Shown here: piece after piece, positions 35,501 to 51,799 of the stretch
Layout of the letters: every line of letters begins with the position of its first letter
Numbering within the stretch: the first letter of the stretch is position 1
Assembly: GCF_021347895.1 (NCBI RefSeq)
Contig: NC_067125.1
Coordinates: 26,479,697-26,543,696 of the forward strand
Direction: 5' to 3'
Length of the DNA: 64,000 bases
From: Acanthochromis polyacanthus
Taxonomy: Eukaryota > Chordata > Actinopteri > Pomacentridae
The notes under the pieces: generated by a model
Databases searched by the model: none
Seen by the model: the letters and a program-made list of their open reading frames with translations, nothing else
What the model was told of the DNA's origin: nothing
Made by a program: the position numbers and the translations under genes

Positions 35501-36612
35501 CGGCACCCCGGAGGTTCTGCGAGTCTACATTGGATCCTTCTGGTCAGAGCCGCTGCTGGTGACAGATAACCGTAAGCTGTTTGAGCTGGAGGAGGAGGAT
35601 CTGTTCGCTGACATTCAGAACCTCCCTCGCAATGCAGCTTTACGCAAACTCAATGACCTGGTCAAGAGGGCACGTCTGGTCAGGGTGAGTGACTGAGAGC
35701 ATTTTTGGCATCTCCATATGTGCTCGTTAAATGATTACTGAAAACCTTTGCTATGCTTGTCTTAATCCAAGGTCCACGCCCACATCATCAGCTATCTGAA
35801 GCAGGAGATGCCTTCTGTGTTCAGGAAGGACAATAAAAAGAAGAATCTGATCTACCAGCTGCCAGTTATTTTCTCCAAGATCCAGCTCCAGCACAACATC
35901 TCTGCTGGAGACTTTCCAGACTGTGCTAAGATGCAGGTAAGTCTGAGGCACATCTGGGAAACACTTACATGAAGAAGTCTCTTCACCTATATAAAATTTA
36001 AGTACTACTACTACTTGAAAGCTACATTGCATCTTAAATCATTGCTATTCCCCCCTTTTTAAGGAACAACTGATGGTTCATGATTTCACCAAGTTCAAAA
36101 CCCTGAAGCCGAATCTGATGGCGGCCCTGGATGAGCTGCTGTCTGCCGACATCGCCAAACTGATGCCCCTCCTGAGGCAAGAGGAGCTGGAGGCTGGAGA
36201 GCAACCCGGCGTTCAGGGCGGCGCCTTCATGGGAACCCGAGCCGGACCGTTCACAGAGGGCGACCCCTTCGCCGAGCAGAATGGAGAGAATTGCGAAGAG
36301 GAGCTGGATTGGGTGGTGACCAAAGACAAGCCCAAGTACGACGAAATCTTCTACAACCTCGCTCCGAACGAGGGGAAACTGAGCGGCACCAAGGCCAAGG
36401 ACTGGATGGTGAGCTCCCGCCTGCCCAACTCTGTGCTGGGCCGCATCTGGAAGCTGTCCGACGTGGACCGCGACGGCATGCTGGATGATGAAGAGTTCGC
36501 CCTGGCCAGCCACCTGATTGAGGTGAAGCTGGAGGGTCACGGTCTACCGCCTGAGCTGCCAAACCGCCTGATCCCACCGTCCAAACGCAGACAGAAGGGC
36601 TCTGATGCATAG
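32592..36612 (+). CDS. ehd2: EH domain-containing protein 2, dynamin-like ATPase
   Basis: Membrane-bending ATPase that oligomerises at the necks of caveolae and restrains their mobility. Coding exons: 32592-32812, 32917-33093, 34072-34169, 35272-35684, 35772-35936, 36064-36612. The lengths sum to 1623, giving 540 aa (human EHD2 543). P-loop GQYSTGKT is at residues 63-70; switch and G-motifs DTPGILSG and NKAD follow. NPF inside [10 protein letters not shown] and the KPF just before it are the EHD2-type loop involved in auto-inhibition. The C-terminal EH domain carries the EF-hand [13 protein letters not shown] near 491-503 and ends PPSKRR plus a short tail. [16 protein letters not shown] and the [16 protein letters not shown] end favour EHD2 over EHD1/3/4. 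The N-terminus MSRWGRKN differs from the mammalian MFSWLKRG type. Confidence 0.95.
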
Positions 36613-37410
36613 ACATGTCACAGCTGAGAGAGATTCTCCTTCTCTACAGGCTGCCACACTTATGCTACTGTTTGCATTTGCTCTTATTTCCCTCCCCAGA
36701 CCCACGTCCAAATGTTGTATGCGATATGTACAACTCTTCCTCTGAGACTGATTTTAGTCTTGCACAATGGAACATACTGTATTTAAGTGTAAGTCATGCA
36801 TTTGAGACTATAACAAGGGCTTGCTGCAAATGTGTATTAAAATTCACACGGGTCTGGTTGCTTCTTTTTCCTTTTTGCACCTCAAAGTTTGCTTTACTAT
36901 GATGAGCATTAAGAAATATATCTACTTGTGTTTGCTTAGAAGAAGCAAAAATTAAGGCCGGGGCCCTCTAAGCAAGCAGTATTCAGTGTGTATTTGAGAG
37001 AATACAGAGCAAAACCATCCTGTATTAAAACATTCCTTTGGAGACTAGTGCCATGGAGCTGATTTGTTGGATTTTCGGTGAGGGTGTCATCTAGAAATGT
37101 GTGTATTTTTGCTCAAAGTATTTGTTTATAGCATTTTCCACTTAAAGTAGCAGCACAAATGTCATAACCTGAGCGCATTTCACTTTTGACGCTATAAACG
37201 CCACGTTTTTGTGCCGACTTTATATATTATTTTTGTAATTGTTGCTGTTGTTTTGTATGTGCAGGAGAATAAACCTCAGTTGCATAAAAGAACATTAAAT
37301 GCTGAGACCTGAGAACTTTTCATCTAGGCTGAATGACTGATATATTACTGACTACTGTACACAGCTCCACCAACTGTTCTTATGTTAACTTTTATGTAAC
37401 CAAATAAAAC
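36613..37410 (+). other. ehd2: ehd2 3' UTR with poly(A) signals
   Basis: Non-coding sequence after the ehd2 stop. AATAAA near 37268 and again at 37403-37408 are candidate poly(A) signals. Start and end of the mature transcript are inferred. Confidence 0.5.
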
Positions 37411-39040
37411 TCCAATGACTGTGTCTCATGACTTTAGTGACCTTTTTTTTTTACTAATAAAATGCCTACAAGCAAACATACAGCACATAATGCAACACTT
37501 CAGCTCTGAGGGCATTCTACAAGATTTTCTTTTCTGCCAAAGCTCACTCGGTCTCTCAGTGACGGAGCAGATAAACAGTGACTCACTCTCTCCCCTGCCA
37601 AGTCCTCCATACCACCATTTTCCGAGGCTCTCTCCCCTCTCATTCCCACAATCTGAAGCATTTTCTCTGCCTCGCTCACACACGCTCAGTTAAAGAGTCT
37701 TTTTTGTACCACCTCATTCCAGTTTAGTTCCACATTCACATTTTTTTCACCAGCCTGCCTCTGCTTCTCGTTTGGTTTTGCTGTAAACTGTAGCACAAAC
37801 ATGTATGTCCCGTGTAGAGCCGTGTGCCTTTCTCATGAGGCTTTTCAAGGCTTCCCTAGAAGAAGGGGTGGCCTCTCCGCCTCCTCGTTCCACTCCTCCA
37901 TGGAAAGAAACACAAATGAGAAACAGAGGCAATCCGGCCCTTTCCTCCCTCTGCTCTCTGGCTTACAGTGACTCACATGTGAAGAATGTGGTGGGCCGGC
38001 CCAGGAGTTATTAATAACCCCTTTCCTAGGGTCCGCTAAGTTTCCTCAGGATCTGAACACTGTACCTTTTTGAAAGACTTTTAACAACATCCCCCTATTT
38101 GGAGCGTTCCTGAGCAAAACCTGCAGCACACCACACCCTCTCCTGAGCATTTGAGGCAGAATGAGGGAGGCAATGTGTGAAAAAGGTCAACTGAGGTGAC
38201 AAAATTCACTAAAATAAGCTTTCTGACTTCACATGACGTTGTCCTGCCTTCCTGTATGTTATAATAACTGCTCGCCGTGTCATTTTAGAGAGTAGAATAA
38301 AAAATCCCCATGGCAGTTTGAATAATGGCCAGCTTGTTACATAATTAGGCTATGCTGAGTCATAAACCATCTCAAATATTTGTTGCTATACAGTGCTGCC
38401 AAAGCAACAAGGGGAAATTTGCAAGCAGGCCGGATTTACAGCAGATGACCCCCGCCGACATGAGAGATCCCCCAACAATGGAGCTTACTCAACAAAACCA
38501 GGGTCTCCTTATACGTCACCGGCTGTTTATGTGGGGAATTCCTCACTAGGAGACCTGTGGTGGGAGAAAGACTGAGGCCATCAGCTCTGGAGAAGGGGTG
38601 ACATCTGGTGGATGCAGGATTCCTGGCAAATCTGACTGTATAATGCAGGATCCAACTGTAGATGGCAGGCTGGAGGCAAGCAGCATGAAAATACATGTAC
38701 AGACCTGGAAAGAAGTGAACCTCTGTGCTGTATGTGGAAAGTTATCATTTCCTGTAATTAATCTTTCCGCCACAAGTCAGCCAACTCTACAGCTTAATTT
38801 TAAACTGCATTTATAAACACACACATATGAATATAAAGACAGTTATTTAGAAGTTGCATTAGGAGGTATTTTCTGTCAGACCAGTATCGATTCAGAGACA
38901 AATAAGTGAAAACACTATCAGGAAAATACCATTAACCTATCCTCTAATCTTTGCTTTTAGTGTATTTTTTTAGGCCAGTATGTTTAAAATGCACCATGAT
39001 ATATCAGTCACAAATGAGAAAAAACAGTTACAGAACTTTC
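37410..39040. other. Spacer between convergent ehd2 and nup88
   Basis: About 1.6 kb without a recognised gene. Short frames on both strands overlap each other and show no family pattern. nup88 transcripts on the minus strand probably end at AATAAA 39049-39044. Confidence 0.5.
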
Positions 39041-39423
39041 ATGTTTATTATTTGTACAAAAAGTGAGCAAACCACACTGAAAATAAGTTGGTAAGCTAAG
39101 TTTAGCTCAGATTATTCCACATTTTAGATATAGATACATGGCATATTTTGACTCAAACCTTAACATTTAGAAATTTTGGAGAAACAAAATATGCAACATA
39201 TTGAAGGCAAACCTGTTGTGTTACTACTAAGAAACATACAACATGTCGTATCAAAGATAAACTTATACTGTTGTGTATAAAAATATCTTTGGAACCAAAC
39301 TCCCAAGTCCACACATGGCACATTCATTACAGCTTCTCCTTAAATGTCACAAAAATGAACATTTCATAACTGACTGCATTCAGAAAATGATCTGATCTGA
39401 CATTTTAGTGATTTCTGCTGTGC

Positions 39424-41583
39424 TTAGAAGCTGAAATGGTTTTTGATGTCCTTGATCTGCTTCATCATGTCACCGATTTGCTGTCCCTGTTCTCTGAGGA
39501 CGTCCTGAACGACCTTCTTCTGGTGGGCGTTGAGGGAAACTGTTGTCCTGGAAGCGGGCAGATCTTTGTCCACCTGCGTCTTCTGGTAGTCCATCTTCAT
39601 GTTCACCTGTCTGATGCAGTTGTCCAGGTGTTTGAGTTGGTCGCTAATGGTCTGCAGCTCCTTTTTCATATCCTTTTCGCTGTTCGACAGGATGGGTAGC
39701 TGACTCTGCAGGCTGCACAGCACTTTTTTGACCCTGTTCATGATGGTCTCCTGCCGATACTTTGCATCTTCGTACTTATCGGCCAACCTCTCCGCCGCCT
39801 CTCTCAAGCTCTTCCTGTCCTCCCTGCACAGAGTCATCTCCTCCAGCTGCTTCTCCTTCTGACCGGTCAGGAGCTTCACCCTTCTTTGCAGCTCTTCCCG
39901 GGCCATGTCCTGCTTGAGAATGTACTCCTCCCTGAAGACCTGCGTGGCTCTGCTGAGAAGCTGCAGACACTCCGGAGGTGGCGGCGATGTGTCCTTGTCC
40001 CCTCCTTTCAGTACAAGAGGATTGGTGGAGCTGCGTGCCAGGATGTTGCGGATGTGCTGCTCGAAGGAGTCGTCGGCCAGCCCGCGAAGAGGGGAGCTGG
40101 CCGAACCGGGGCCTGGATGGGAGCAGAGCAGAGGAGGAGAGGGAGGGCGAATGGAGCTCAGCAGGGGCAGGAGGATGCACTCGTAGGTGTTGGTGATGCA
40201 GATCATGGTGGCACCCAAGGAGAGGTCAGACACGATCAAAAAGCCTCGAACTGGAGCTGACTGACTGGTTAGGAGCGGTCTGGTACAAAGGATGTGCTCT
40301 ACGATGCATCTCTTCTCAGCAGCCAGCTCCTGGAGACTGTCCTTATCCTCCTCACTGGACTGGAGGAACTTCTGCAGCTTGTTGACCCAGATTAATCCCA
40401 CGCTGTGCACTCCCGCCTCATGGGTGCAGTGATACCTCTGCAGACACAGCGGGTCTCTGTGCAGTCTGATCGGGCACGTGAAATCAAACTCCTGAGGCTC
40501 CTCGTCCTCTCCAGTGGCCACTTTGAGCGTGAGCTCCAGCTCCACGCACTCAAACACATACAGAGCTGGAACCGCCTCGGTGCCTCGGATCCACTTCTCC
40601 ACAGCCCCCGACTCTTCCTCCTCTTCGGACTCCAGCACCACACAGTGATACAGGGTGCCTGTTTCCGTGGCGATGACCAGGATGCTGGGAACACAAGGCA
40701 GGCACAGGATGGCACAAGCATCGTAGCCGTAGTTATCCTCAGCTGCTGGGTACATGGGGAGGGGTCCAACAGGTTTACTCACACTCACACCGCTTGTCTG
40801 GCTCGTGTAGCTCACATAGGTCTCCCCGTTCTCGTAGAGGATATACAGAGGGTAGGACAGCTGCTCTTTGGAGCGCTGTGATGCCACCTGTCGAGGAGGG
40901 GACGAAATCGGCCCAAAATCAAACGCCACTGCGATCTCCCCCAGAGATGCAGCATAAGAGCGGACTGGAGGGTGGACACTGCTGTCATCCTCCGACTGCG
41001 ACACCGACAGGGCTTTGGCCGGCGTCTGGGGCGACTTCAAGCCGTAAAACCTGATGGTGTTGTCGGATGTGAGCAGCACCAGGTGGGGCTCGTCGGTCTC
41101 GCTGGGGTACCACGCCGCCTGTCGCAGACTCACGGAAGGTGAGCTGGTGAAGAAGCGCTCCGCCACCGGGATGGTTTTGCAGTTGATTTTGTCCCGTCCG
41201 CCCTCGAACTCGGACCTCTTGCCCCAGCGCTGAGGCAGCTCCAGTACCGAGACGCCCCGCTGCCCGACCAGCGCGACGTGGTGCTGCGTGGGACTCACCA
41301 ACACCTGGCACACCTCGAAGAGCGGAGGGTTGATGCACAGCAGCGTCTGGTACTTCCCGCTGCCCGGATCCTCGTCCGAGTTCAACTGTCGCAGGTTGGT
41401 CGTGTAAAACAGGCGGTCCGCGTCGTCCCACACGAAGAAATCCCCTCCCAAACAAAACGTGAGATTTTTAGCGACCCCTCTCTCATTCGAGTTGGTCTCC
41501 GAATCCAGCTTGTCTCGTATAATATTGAAAATGGCATGATTTGGTAAGTCATTTAGCCAACGCTCTGCGTTGAACGCCGCCAT
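39424..41583 (-). CDS. nup88: Nuclear pore complex protein Nup88, single coding exon
   Basis: Cytoplasmic-face nucleoporin that pairs with NUP214 and acts in protein and ribosome export and CRM1 anchoring. One uninterrupted 719-codon frame covers the whole protein. Residues from about 20-520 form the beta-propeller region, with [52 protein letters not shown] and [17 protein letters not shown]. The C-terminal coiled coil is near residues 560-715 ([44 protein letters not shown]), ending [13 protein letters not shown] chose the ATG at 41583 (MAAFNAERW, good Kozak context AAGATGG); an in-frame TTG nine bases upstream is not a likely start. Human NUP88 has many introns, so the intronless state here is unusual and suggests a retrocopy or complete intron loss. 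The frame is intact with no sign of decay. Confidence 0.96.
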   Translation of the reverse strand: MAAFNAERWLNDLPNHAIFNIIRDKLDSETNSNERGVAKNLTFCLGGDFFVWDDADRLFYTTNLRQLNSDEDPGSGKYQTLLCINPPLFEVCQVLVSPTQHHVALVGQRGVSVLELPQRWGKRSEFEGGRDKINCKTIPVAERFFTSSPSVSLRQAAWYPSETDEPHLVLLTSDNTIRFYGLKSPQTPAKALSVSQSEDDSSVHPPVRSYAASLGEIAVAFDFGPISSPPRQVASQRSKEQLSYPLYILYENGETYVSYTSQTSGVSVSKPVGPLPMYPAAEDNYGYDACAILCLPCVPSILVIATETGTLYHCVVLESEEEEESGAVEKWIRGTEAVPALYVFECVELELTLKVATGEDEEPQEFDFTCPIRLHRDPLCLQRYHCTHEAGVHSVGLIWVNKLQKFLQSSEEDKDSLQELAAEKRCIVEHILCTRPLLTSQSAPVRGFLIVSDLSLGATMICITNTYECILLPLLSSIRPPSPPLLCSHPGPGSASSPLRGLADDSFEQHIRNILARSSTNPLVLKGGDKDTSPPPPECLQLLSRATQVFREEYILKQDMAREELQRRVKLLTGQKEKQLEEMTLCREDRKSLREAAERLADKYEDAKYRQETIMNRVKKVLCSLQSQLPILSNSEKDMKKELQTISDQLKHLDNCIRQVNMKMDYQKTQVDKDLPASRTTVSLNAHQKKVVQDVLREQGQQIGDMMKQIKDIKNHFSF

Positions 41584-41687
41584 CTTGATCAACGGTCTGA
41601 TCTCAGGAGGAAGCAGTCAATCGGTACGCGAGTGTTTTACGACAGTCGTATTACGGCGGCCGGTGTCGTACATTTTGCAGAATCACC
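41576..41687. promoter_or_regulatory. Bidirectional nup88/psmd8 promoter with YY1-type element
   Basis: The nup88 and psmd8 start codons diverge with only 104 bp between them (41584-41687). The sequence is CpG-rich. GCCGCCATCTTG at 41576-41587 (CAAGATGGCGGC on the nup88 strand) is a textbook YY1 element lying across the nup88 ATG, an arrangement known from housekeeping promoters. No TATA box is visible. Confidence 0.7.
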
Positions 41688-45885
<4,198 letters not shown>

Positions 45886-46601
45886 TCCGCCCCCAGGAAC
45901 ACTCTCAGCCATGTACAGACACACTCAGACAAACACGCCACCGATCCAGTGTACATCCAGTCAACTCAGATGCAGTTTCACTAAGGGATATGACTTCATT
46001 TATTCACAGAGTGGTTGATTTGTTGCCCATACCTTAAAAATCAATCAACGTTTACTTTTCCTGTTTTCATGAATCCATCTGCAGGTCCTCCTGTGCTTTT
46101 GTTTTAATAGATGGGAACAAAACACAAAGTGTCACAGTATCAGATTATCTGTCTTTTATGGAAGATATTTGAGGGTTTAATAGTTCATTATTTTATCCAA
46201 GATGCTATCTGTTCTACATTCAAATTCAACTTTTTATGCATCATTCCCAGGTAGTGATGGAAAAACAGGAATTCCATGTTCCGCTACTTCATTTAGAAAC
46301 CTTGGGCCTTTGTTCGTTTACAACTACAACAGAGCTCATTAAAATCACCACTCTGTGACTCTGGCTTTCGGTGTCACACAACTGTCAGCACACCTCAACC
46401 TTTTTTTTTTTATACACAAAGTTTTCTTCTTAGTCGAACTCTCAGACATTCATTGCCCTTGCCTTGTATCCGCAATCGAAAGATTTGCCATCGAAGTTTG
46501 TGTTTTCTAAAGAGTAATGTCTCTTCCTCATTAGATGGTTTGTAATCCAGTTGATCTTACAATGCAAATCTTTGTCTGCAATAAATGATCCAGAAAATAA
46601 A
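45886..46601 (+). other. psmd8: psmd8 3' UTR with poly(A) signals
   Basis: Non-coding sequence after the psmd8 stop, with AATAAA at 46580-46585 and 46596-46601. Confidence 0.65.
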
Positions 46602-48627
46602 GTTTTTGAACGACTTAGCGTTTCAGTTTTTGTTCTTTTACTCTGTTTGTGACTTTCCCAGGAGGCAAGTCATTCGCAGCAGCTTCACAATCTGCAAAAT
46701 GTTTAGGCATCTATAGTGCTACAAGTAACAATTATTTGCAATTAGTTCATTTTGATCAGTGTTTCCGAAACTTCAAGATGACAAATGTCTTGTTTAGTCC
46801 ACAACACAAAGTTGTTTAATTTACCATATGGTTGTATTTATATAGCGCTTTAATCTACTATCAAAAAGGAAGAAATGAACCAAAAATCATTCAATTTTAA
46901 GAGGCTTGAATGTCAGATTTTCTTCTTTTTTTATTAAAAAGTTACTCAAACTGATTAATCAACAATTAAAATGATTGGCAAATGATTTATTTATTGACAA
47001 GTAATTGAGCAACTGTTGCAGCTGTTGTAGCCAGTAGATTGAATGTCTTCTTTCACTGGTAAGAATCCGTTTACTTCTCCTACGTCTCTTTCAGTAGTAG
47101 TTTGGGCATCCATCAATCAGTTGAAGTGATGGGCCAAACAAAATAAAACAAAATGCCACGATCAGTTCTGGATGTTTGGCTGCAAACCTGGGACAGGAGT
47201 TACGGCAGGGATGATGTCTGAGTCCTGATTTACTGTTTTAACCTGAGCATTTTTCCTGTTCATAATGTGGTTTTCATTTCAGACTTTCATGCGGGTTTTT
47301 CAGCAGTGTGACTTGGCTGCTGTGGACTCTCCTGCTGGTGTCACAATTTGTTCCTCTTAGTGCCATCTCCTGGTTGAACCTTGTTTCCTAATTTCTTTGC
47401 CAGTTTCTGTCTCATTTTGGCAGCGTCAGCATGGCTACTTTCTGTTTTGGCCTTGTTGTAATAGTGATGTTGCACTTAAATCATGTCGGCAGTGCAGTTT
47501 AAACACTGTTTTTCCAATATATTTGTGTTGAATGTTCAGGTGACTGGACGGTAGATGTTTTCCCAATACTTGACGGTTGTGTTTTGCTCCGTAGTGTTTG
47601 AGCCATGTGTGCTGTAAGACGCAAAATAATGCAAGTTTTCCAGAGTCTGGTATCTGGTAAAATGTTCATGGCTTTGTAAATGTTTTGTTCATTTTTTAAG
47701 GAAGCAACAAGAACAAGAAGTGGTGCATCCTTGTGAGTATTGTGAATATCCATGAACATAATCGGTGCCTCCCACCCGACCCCTCAGGATCAGATTTTTT
47801 TTGGTACAATAACTTTCTATATTTAGTTAAAACTTCACCTTCACATGAATAATTGTTTCCAGCATTTTTGAGCCCTCATAACATAAGTACAGGAGATAAA
47901 TGTGAAATTTTAGTGTTTAAAAACATGTTTTTGCTTTGTTAAAAGCAGCAACCAAATACATTTTTCATCCACTCCAGATGTCCCAAACTAATGCCAAAAT
48001 ATGGTTTAGTGTCTGACACAAAACACACCCTGAATGTGCTGTGTTTTCAGATAATTCAGCAGTGGAAGCTTTATTCAATGCATTTTGGATAAACTCAAGG
48101 CTGATATCACAGTTTGTAATAGGTAGTTGGTCAACACAAGTTAAAGTGTATGAAAGGTAGGTTCATTTTTACCTACTTTTTACCTACTTATGATATTAGG
48201 CTGATATTCAAGGCATGATACCTGTGGAGGATATCAAATTGATGTTGTAGAAGTTTTACAGGTCAGATGTGTTTTTCAGGCCTTCAGATTTCATGCAACT
48301 GTCTTCTGTACCTATGAAATGGGGGTTAAAATGATTTATCTGACAGCAGGTTTGTGGAAATTGAACTCTTATGAAGTAGTTTTGTAATTACTTTCCACAC
48401 AGGAGCATCAGTAACTTTTTTCTGAGGTCTTAATGAATCTCCTTCAAGTGTTTTTTTAAGATCAGACATCGATAAATTCCTGTTCTTACATTAAAAGGAG
48501 CCACCCATGCACACCTGATTATCATCTCACTGAATGAAAACACCTGAATCTAATTTCTCTTCACGTTAACGGCTATCCCTGCAGGTTCACATTCATGTAC
48601 ACTTCCAGATTTGTAATATAGGATAAT
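46602..48627. other. Intergenic spacer, no gene recognised
   Basis: AT-rich sequence downstream of psmd8. Nothing on either strand resembles a coding exon. A 'tttatatagcgctttaatct' motif near 46837 is typical of dispersed fish sequence and is not diagnostic. Confidence 0.5.
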
Positions 48628-49292
48628 CAGGGTTCTCGCCAGCGTATTTCAGCATAACGGCCCGTTACACTGTCTAACGGGCCGTTACGCAGTCTTAACG
48701 GCCCGTTACGCTCAGTTTAAAAGATTACGCTGTGATTAGGGCCGCTACGCCAGCGCATTTCAAAGATTACGCTGTTGTTATGAGAGTGTGTGGCTCCCTC
48801 ATGAGAGTGGGGGAGAGAGCAGCGTGTGTGGGTGGGAGGGAGTGGGAGGGAGGGGGAGAGCGAGTGAGACAAACGGGCAGTCGGTGGAGTCGGAGGAGGA
48901 GAGAAGGTGTCTATTTGCTGGGTTGGCGGTACTGTGCGGTTCAGCCATTGTTTATAGACAATAAAGGCTGCAGTGTTCTTCGATACGGCTGGGCTCCTGT
49001 GTCTTTGCCTCTACGGCTGCTGAGGAAGTGAAGGGGGTTAACCCCGGGCTTCCTGACCACGGTCGGGGGCCGAACAGGAAGGGTTAACACTGTGATTAGG
49101 GCCACTGCGCTGTTATTTTGACAGATAACGCCATGTGCGTTTGTTTTTATCAACTGGGTGCCTATCTAGGTTAATTTATGTCTCCCCACCTCAGCCGTAC
49201 TTTCCTGTCGATTTACCCGTTCCCGTCTATTGCACGCGCGCGTGCAGGAGGACCTGCCGTTACGCTGAAAAAAAATCCTGGCGAGAACCCTG
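48628..49292. mobile_element. Foldback-type element with CAGGGTTCTCGCCAG ends
   Basis: Left end CAGGGTTCTCGCCAG (48628) and right end CTGGCGAGAACCCTG (ending 49292) are perfect 15-bp inverted repeats. Both flanks carry ATAAT (48623-48627 and 49293-49297), a possible 5-bp target duplication. Subterminal AACGGCCCGTTA/TAACGGGCCGTTA palindromes recur three times at 48656-48712 and the CCGTTACGCTGA motif reappears inverted at the right end. The interior is GC-rich, with a G/A-rich tract near 48800-48910 and an AATAAA at 48960. No transposase frame is visible. Ends resemble hAT-type CAGGG termini, but the expected 8-bp duplication is not seen. Confidence 0.65.
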
Positions 49293-49316
49293 ATAATGAC
49301 TCGTTATAATATATCG

Positions 49317-49338
49317 CCCCCCCCCCCCCCCCCCCCCC
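49317..49338. repeat. C22 homopolymer
   Basis: Twenty-two consecutive C residues directly follow the foldback element. Such a tract is unstable and error-prone in sequencing, and the G-rich strand can form quadruplexes. Confidence 0.95.
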
Positions 49339-49445
49339 ATTTTTAATCTACTCTTAGAACTTATGTGAAAATGTGATATTTTGGGTCATACGGAATTATG
49401 GGACATTTTAAAGAGCTAACAATCTTTCATGGATCACTACACCTA

Positions 49446-51079
<1,634 letters not shown>

Positions 51080-51119
51080 TATTACTGGAGCCTCAGATTG
51101 ATGGTGCAAATGTAAGTAA

Positions 51120-51790
51120 AATATTTCTTATTAGATAAACTAAGCTAGTGCAGTAACTTGTTTGTGCTAGGCTGCTCACTGAAATTAAAATAGTAAATAA
51201 ACTTTTTCTTAGATGCTGTAACTAAAGAATCGTACACTCATGTTAGCTCGTTTATTGACTAAGTACTGTTAAGCTAGCTAACCTTAGGTGAGGTTAGCTT
51301 GTATTAGCTTATTTATTTATTAAGTAATGTTAAGATGGCTAATTTCAGTTAAGGTAGCTAGCGTTAGCTTGCATTAGCTTGTTTATTGATTAAATTATGT
51401 TAAGCTAGCTAATTTAATTAGAGGTAACTAGATAAAGTGAAACTAGCACAATTCAGTTGAGGTAGCCGGTCTTAGCTTGTTCATTGACGAGGTAACGTTA
51501 AGTTAGCTAATTAGAGTTAAGGTAGCTAGCGTTACCTTGTATTAGCTTGTTTATTGACGAGGTAATGTTAAGTTAGCAAACTTCATTAAATAATGTTAAG
51601 CTAGCTAATTTCATTAGAGGTAGCTAGTTTTGGCGTGCATTAGCTTGATTAGATAATGTGAAGTTAGCTCAATTTAGGTGAGGTAGCTTGTATTAGCTTG
51701 TTTATTGATGAGGTAATGTTAAGCTAGCTATATTCAGTTGAGTTGTTAGTGTTGGCGTGTATTAACTTGTTTGCTAACGTTCGGCGAAAC
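51120..51790. repeat. Degenerate minisatellite, TTAGCTTGTTTATTGA-type units
   Basis: Roughly ten irregular units of about 50-90 bp repeat phrases such as 'ttagcttgtttattga', 'taatgttaagctagctaa' and 'gaggtagctagcgttagctt'. Units differ in length and composition. No coding content. It starts soon after the Tc1 element. Confidence 0.85.
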
Positions 51791-51799
51791 TAGCCGCTC

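Noticed and set aside
39776..41455. Several other-frame open stretches on both strands across nup88
   Set aside because: Shadows of the GC-rich nup88 coding exon; only the 719-codon frame matches a known family.
41584..41592. nup88 start at 41592 (MIKMAAF...)
   Set aside because: The codon at 41592 is TTG; the first ATG is at 41583.
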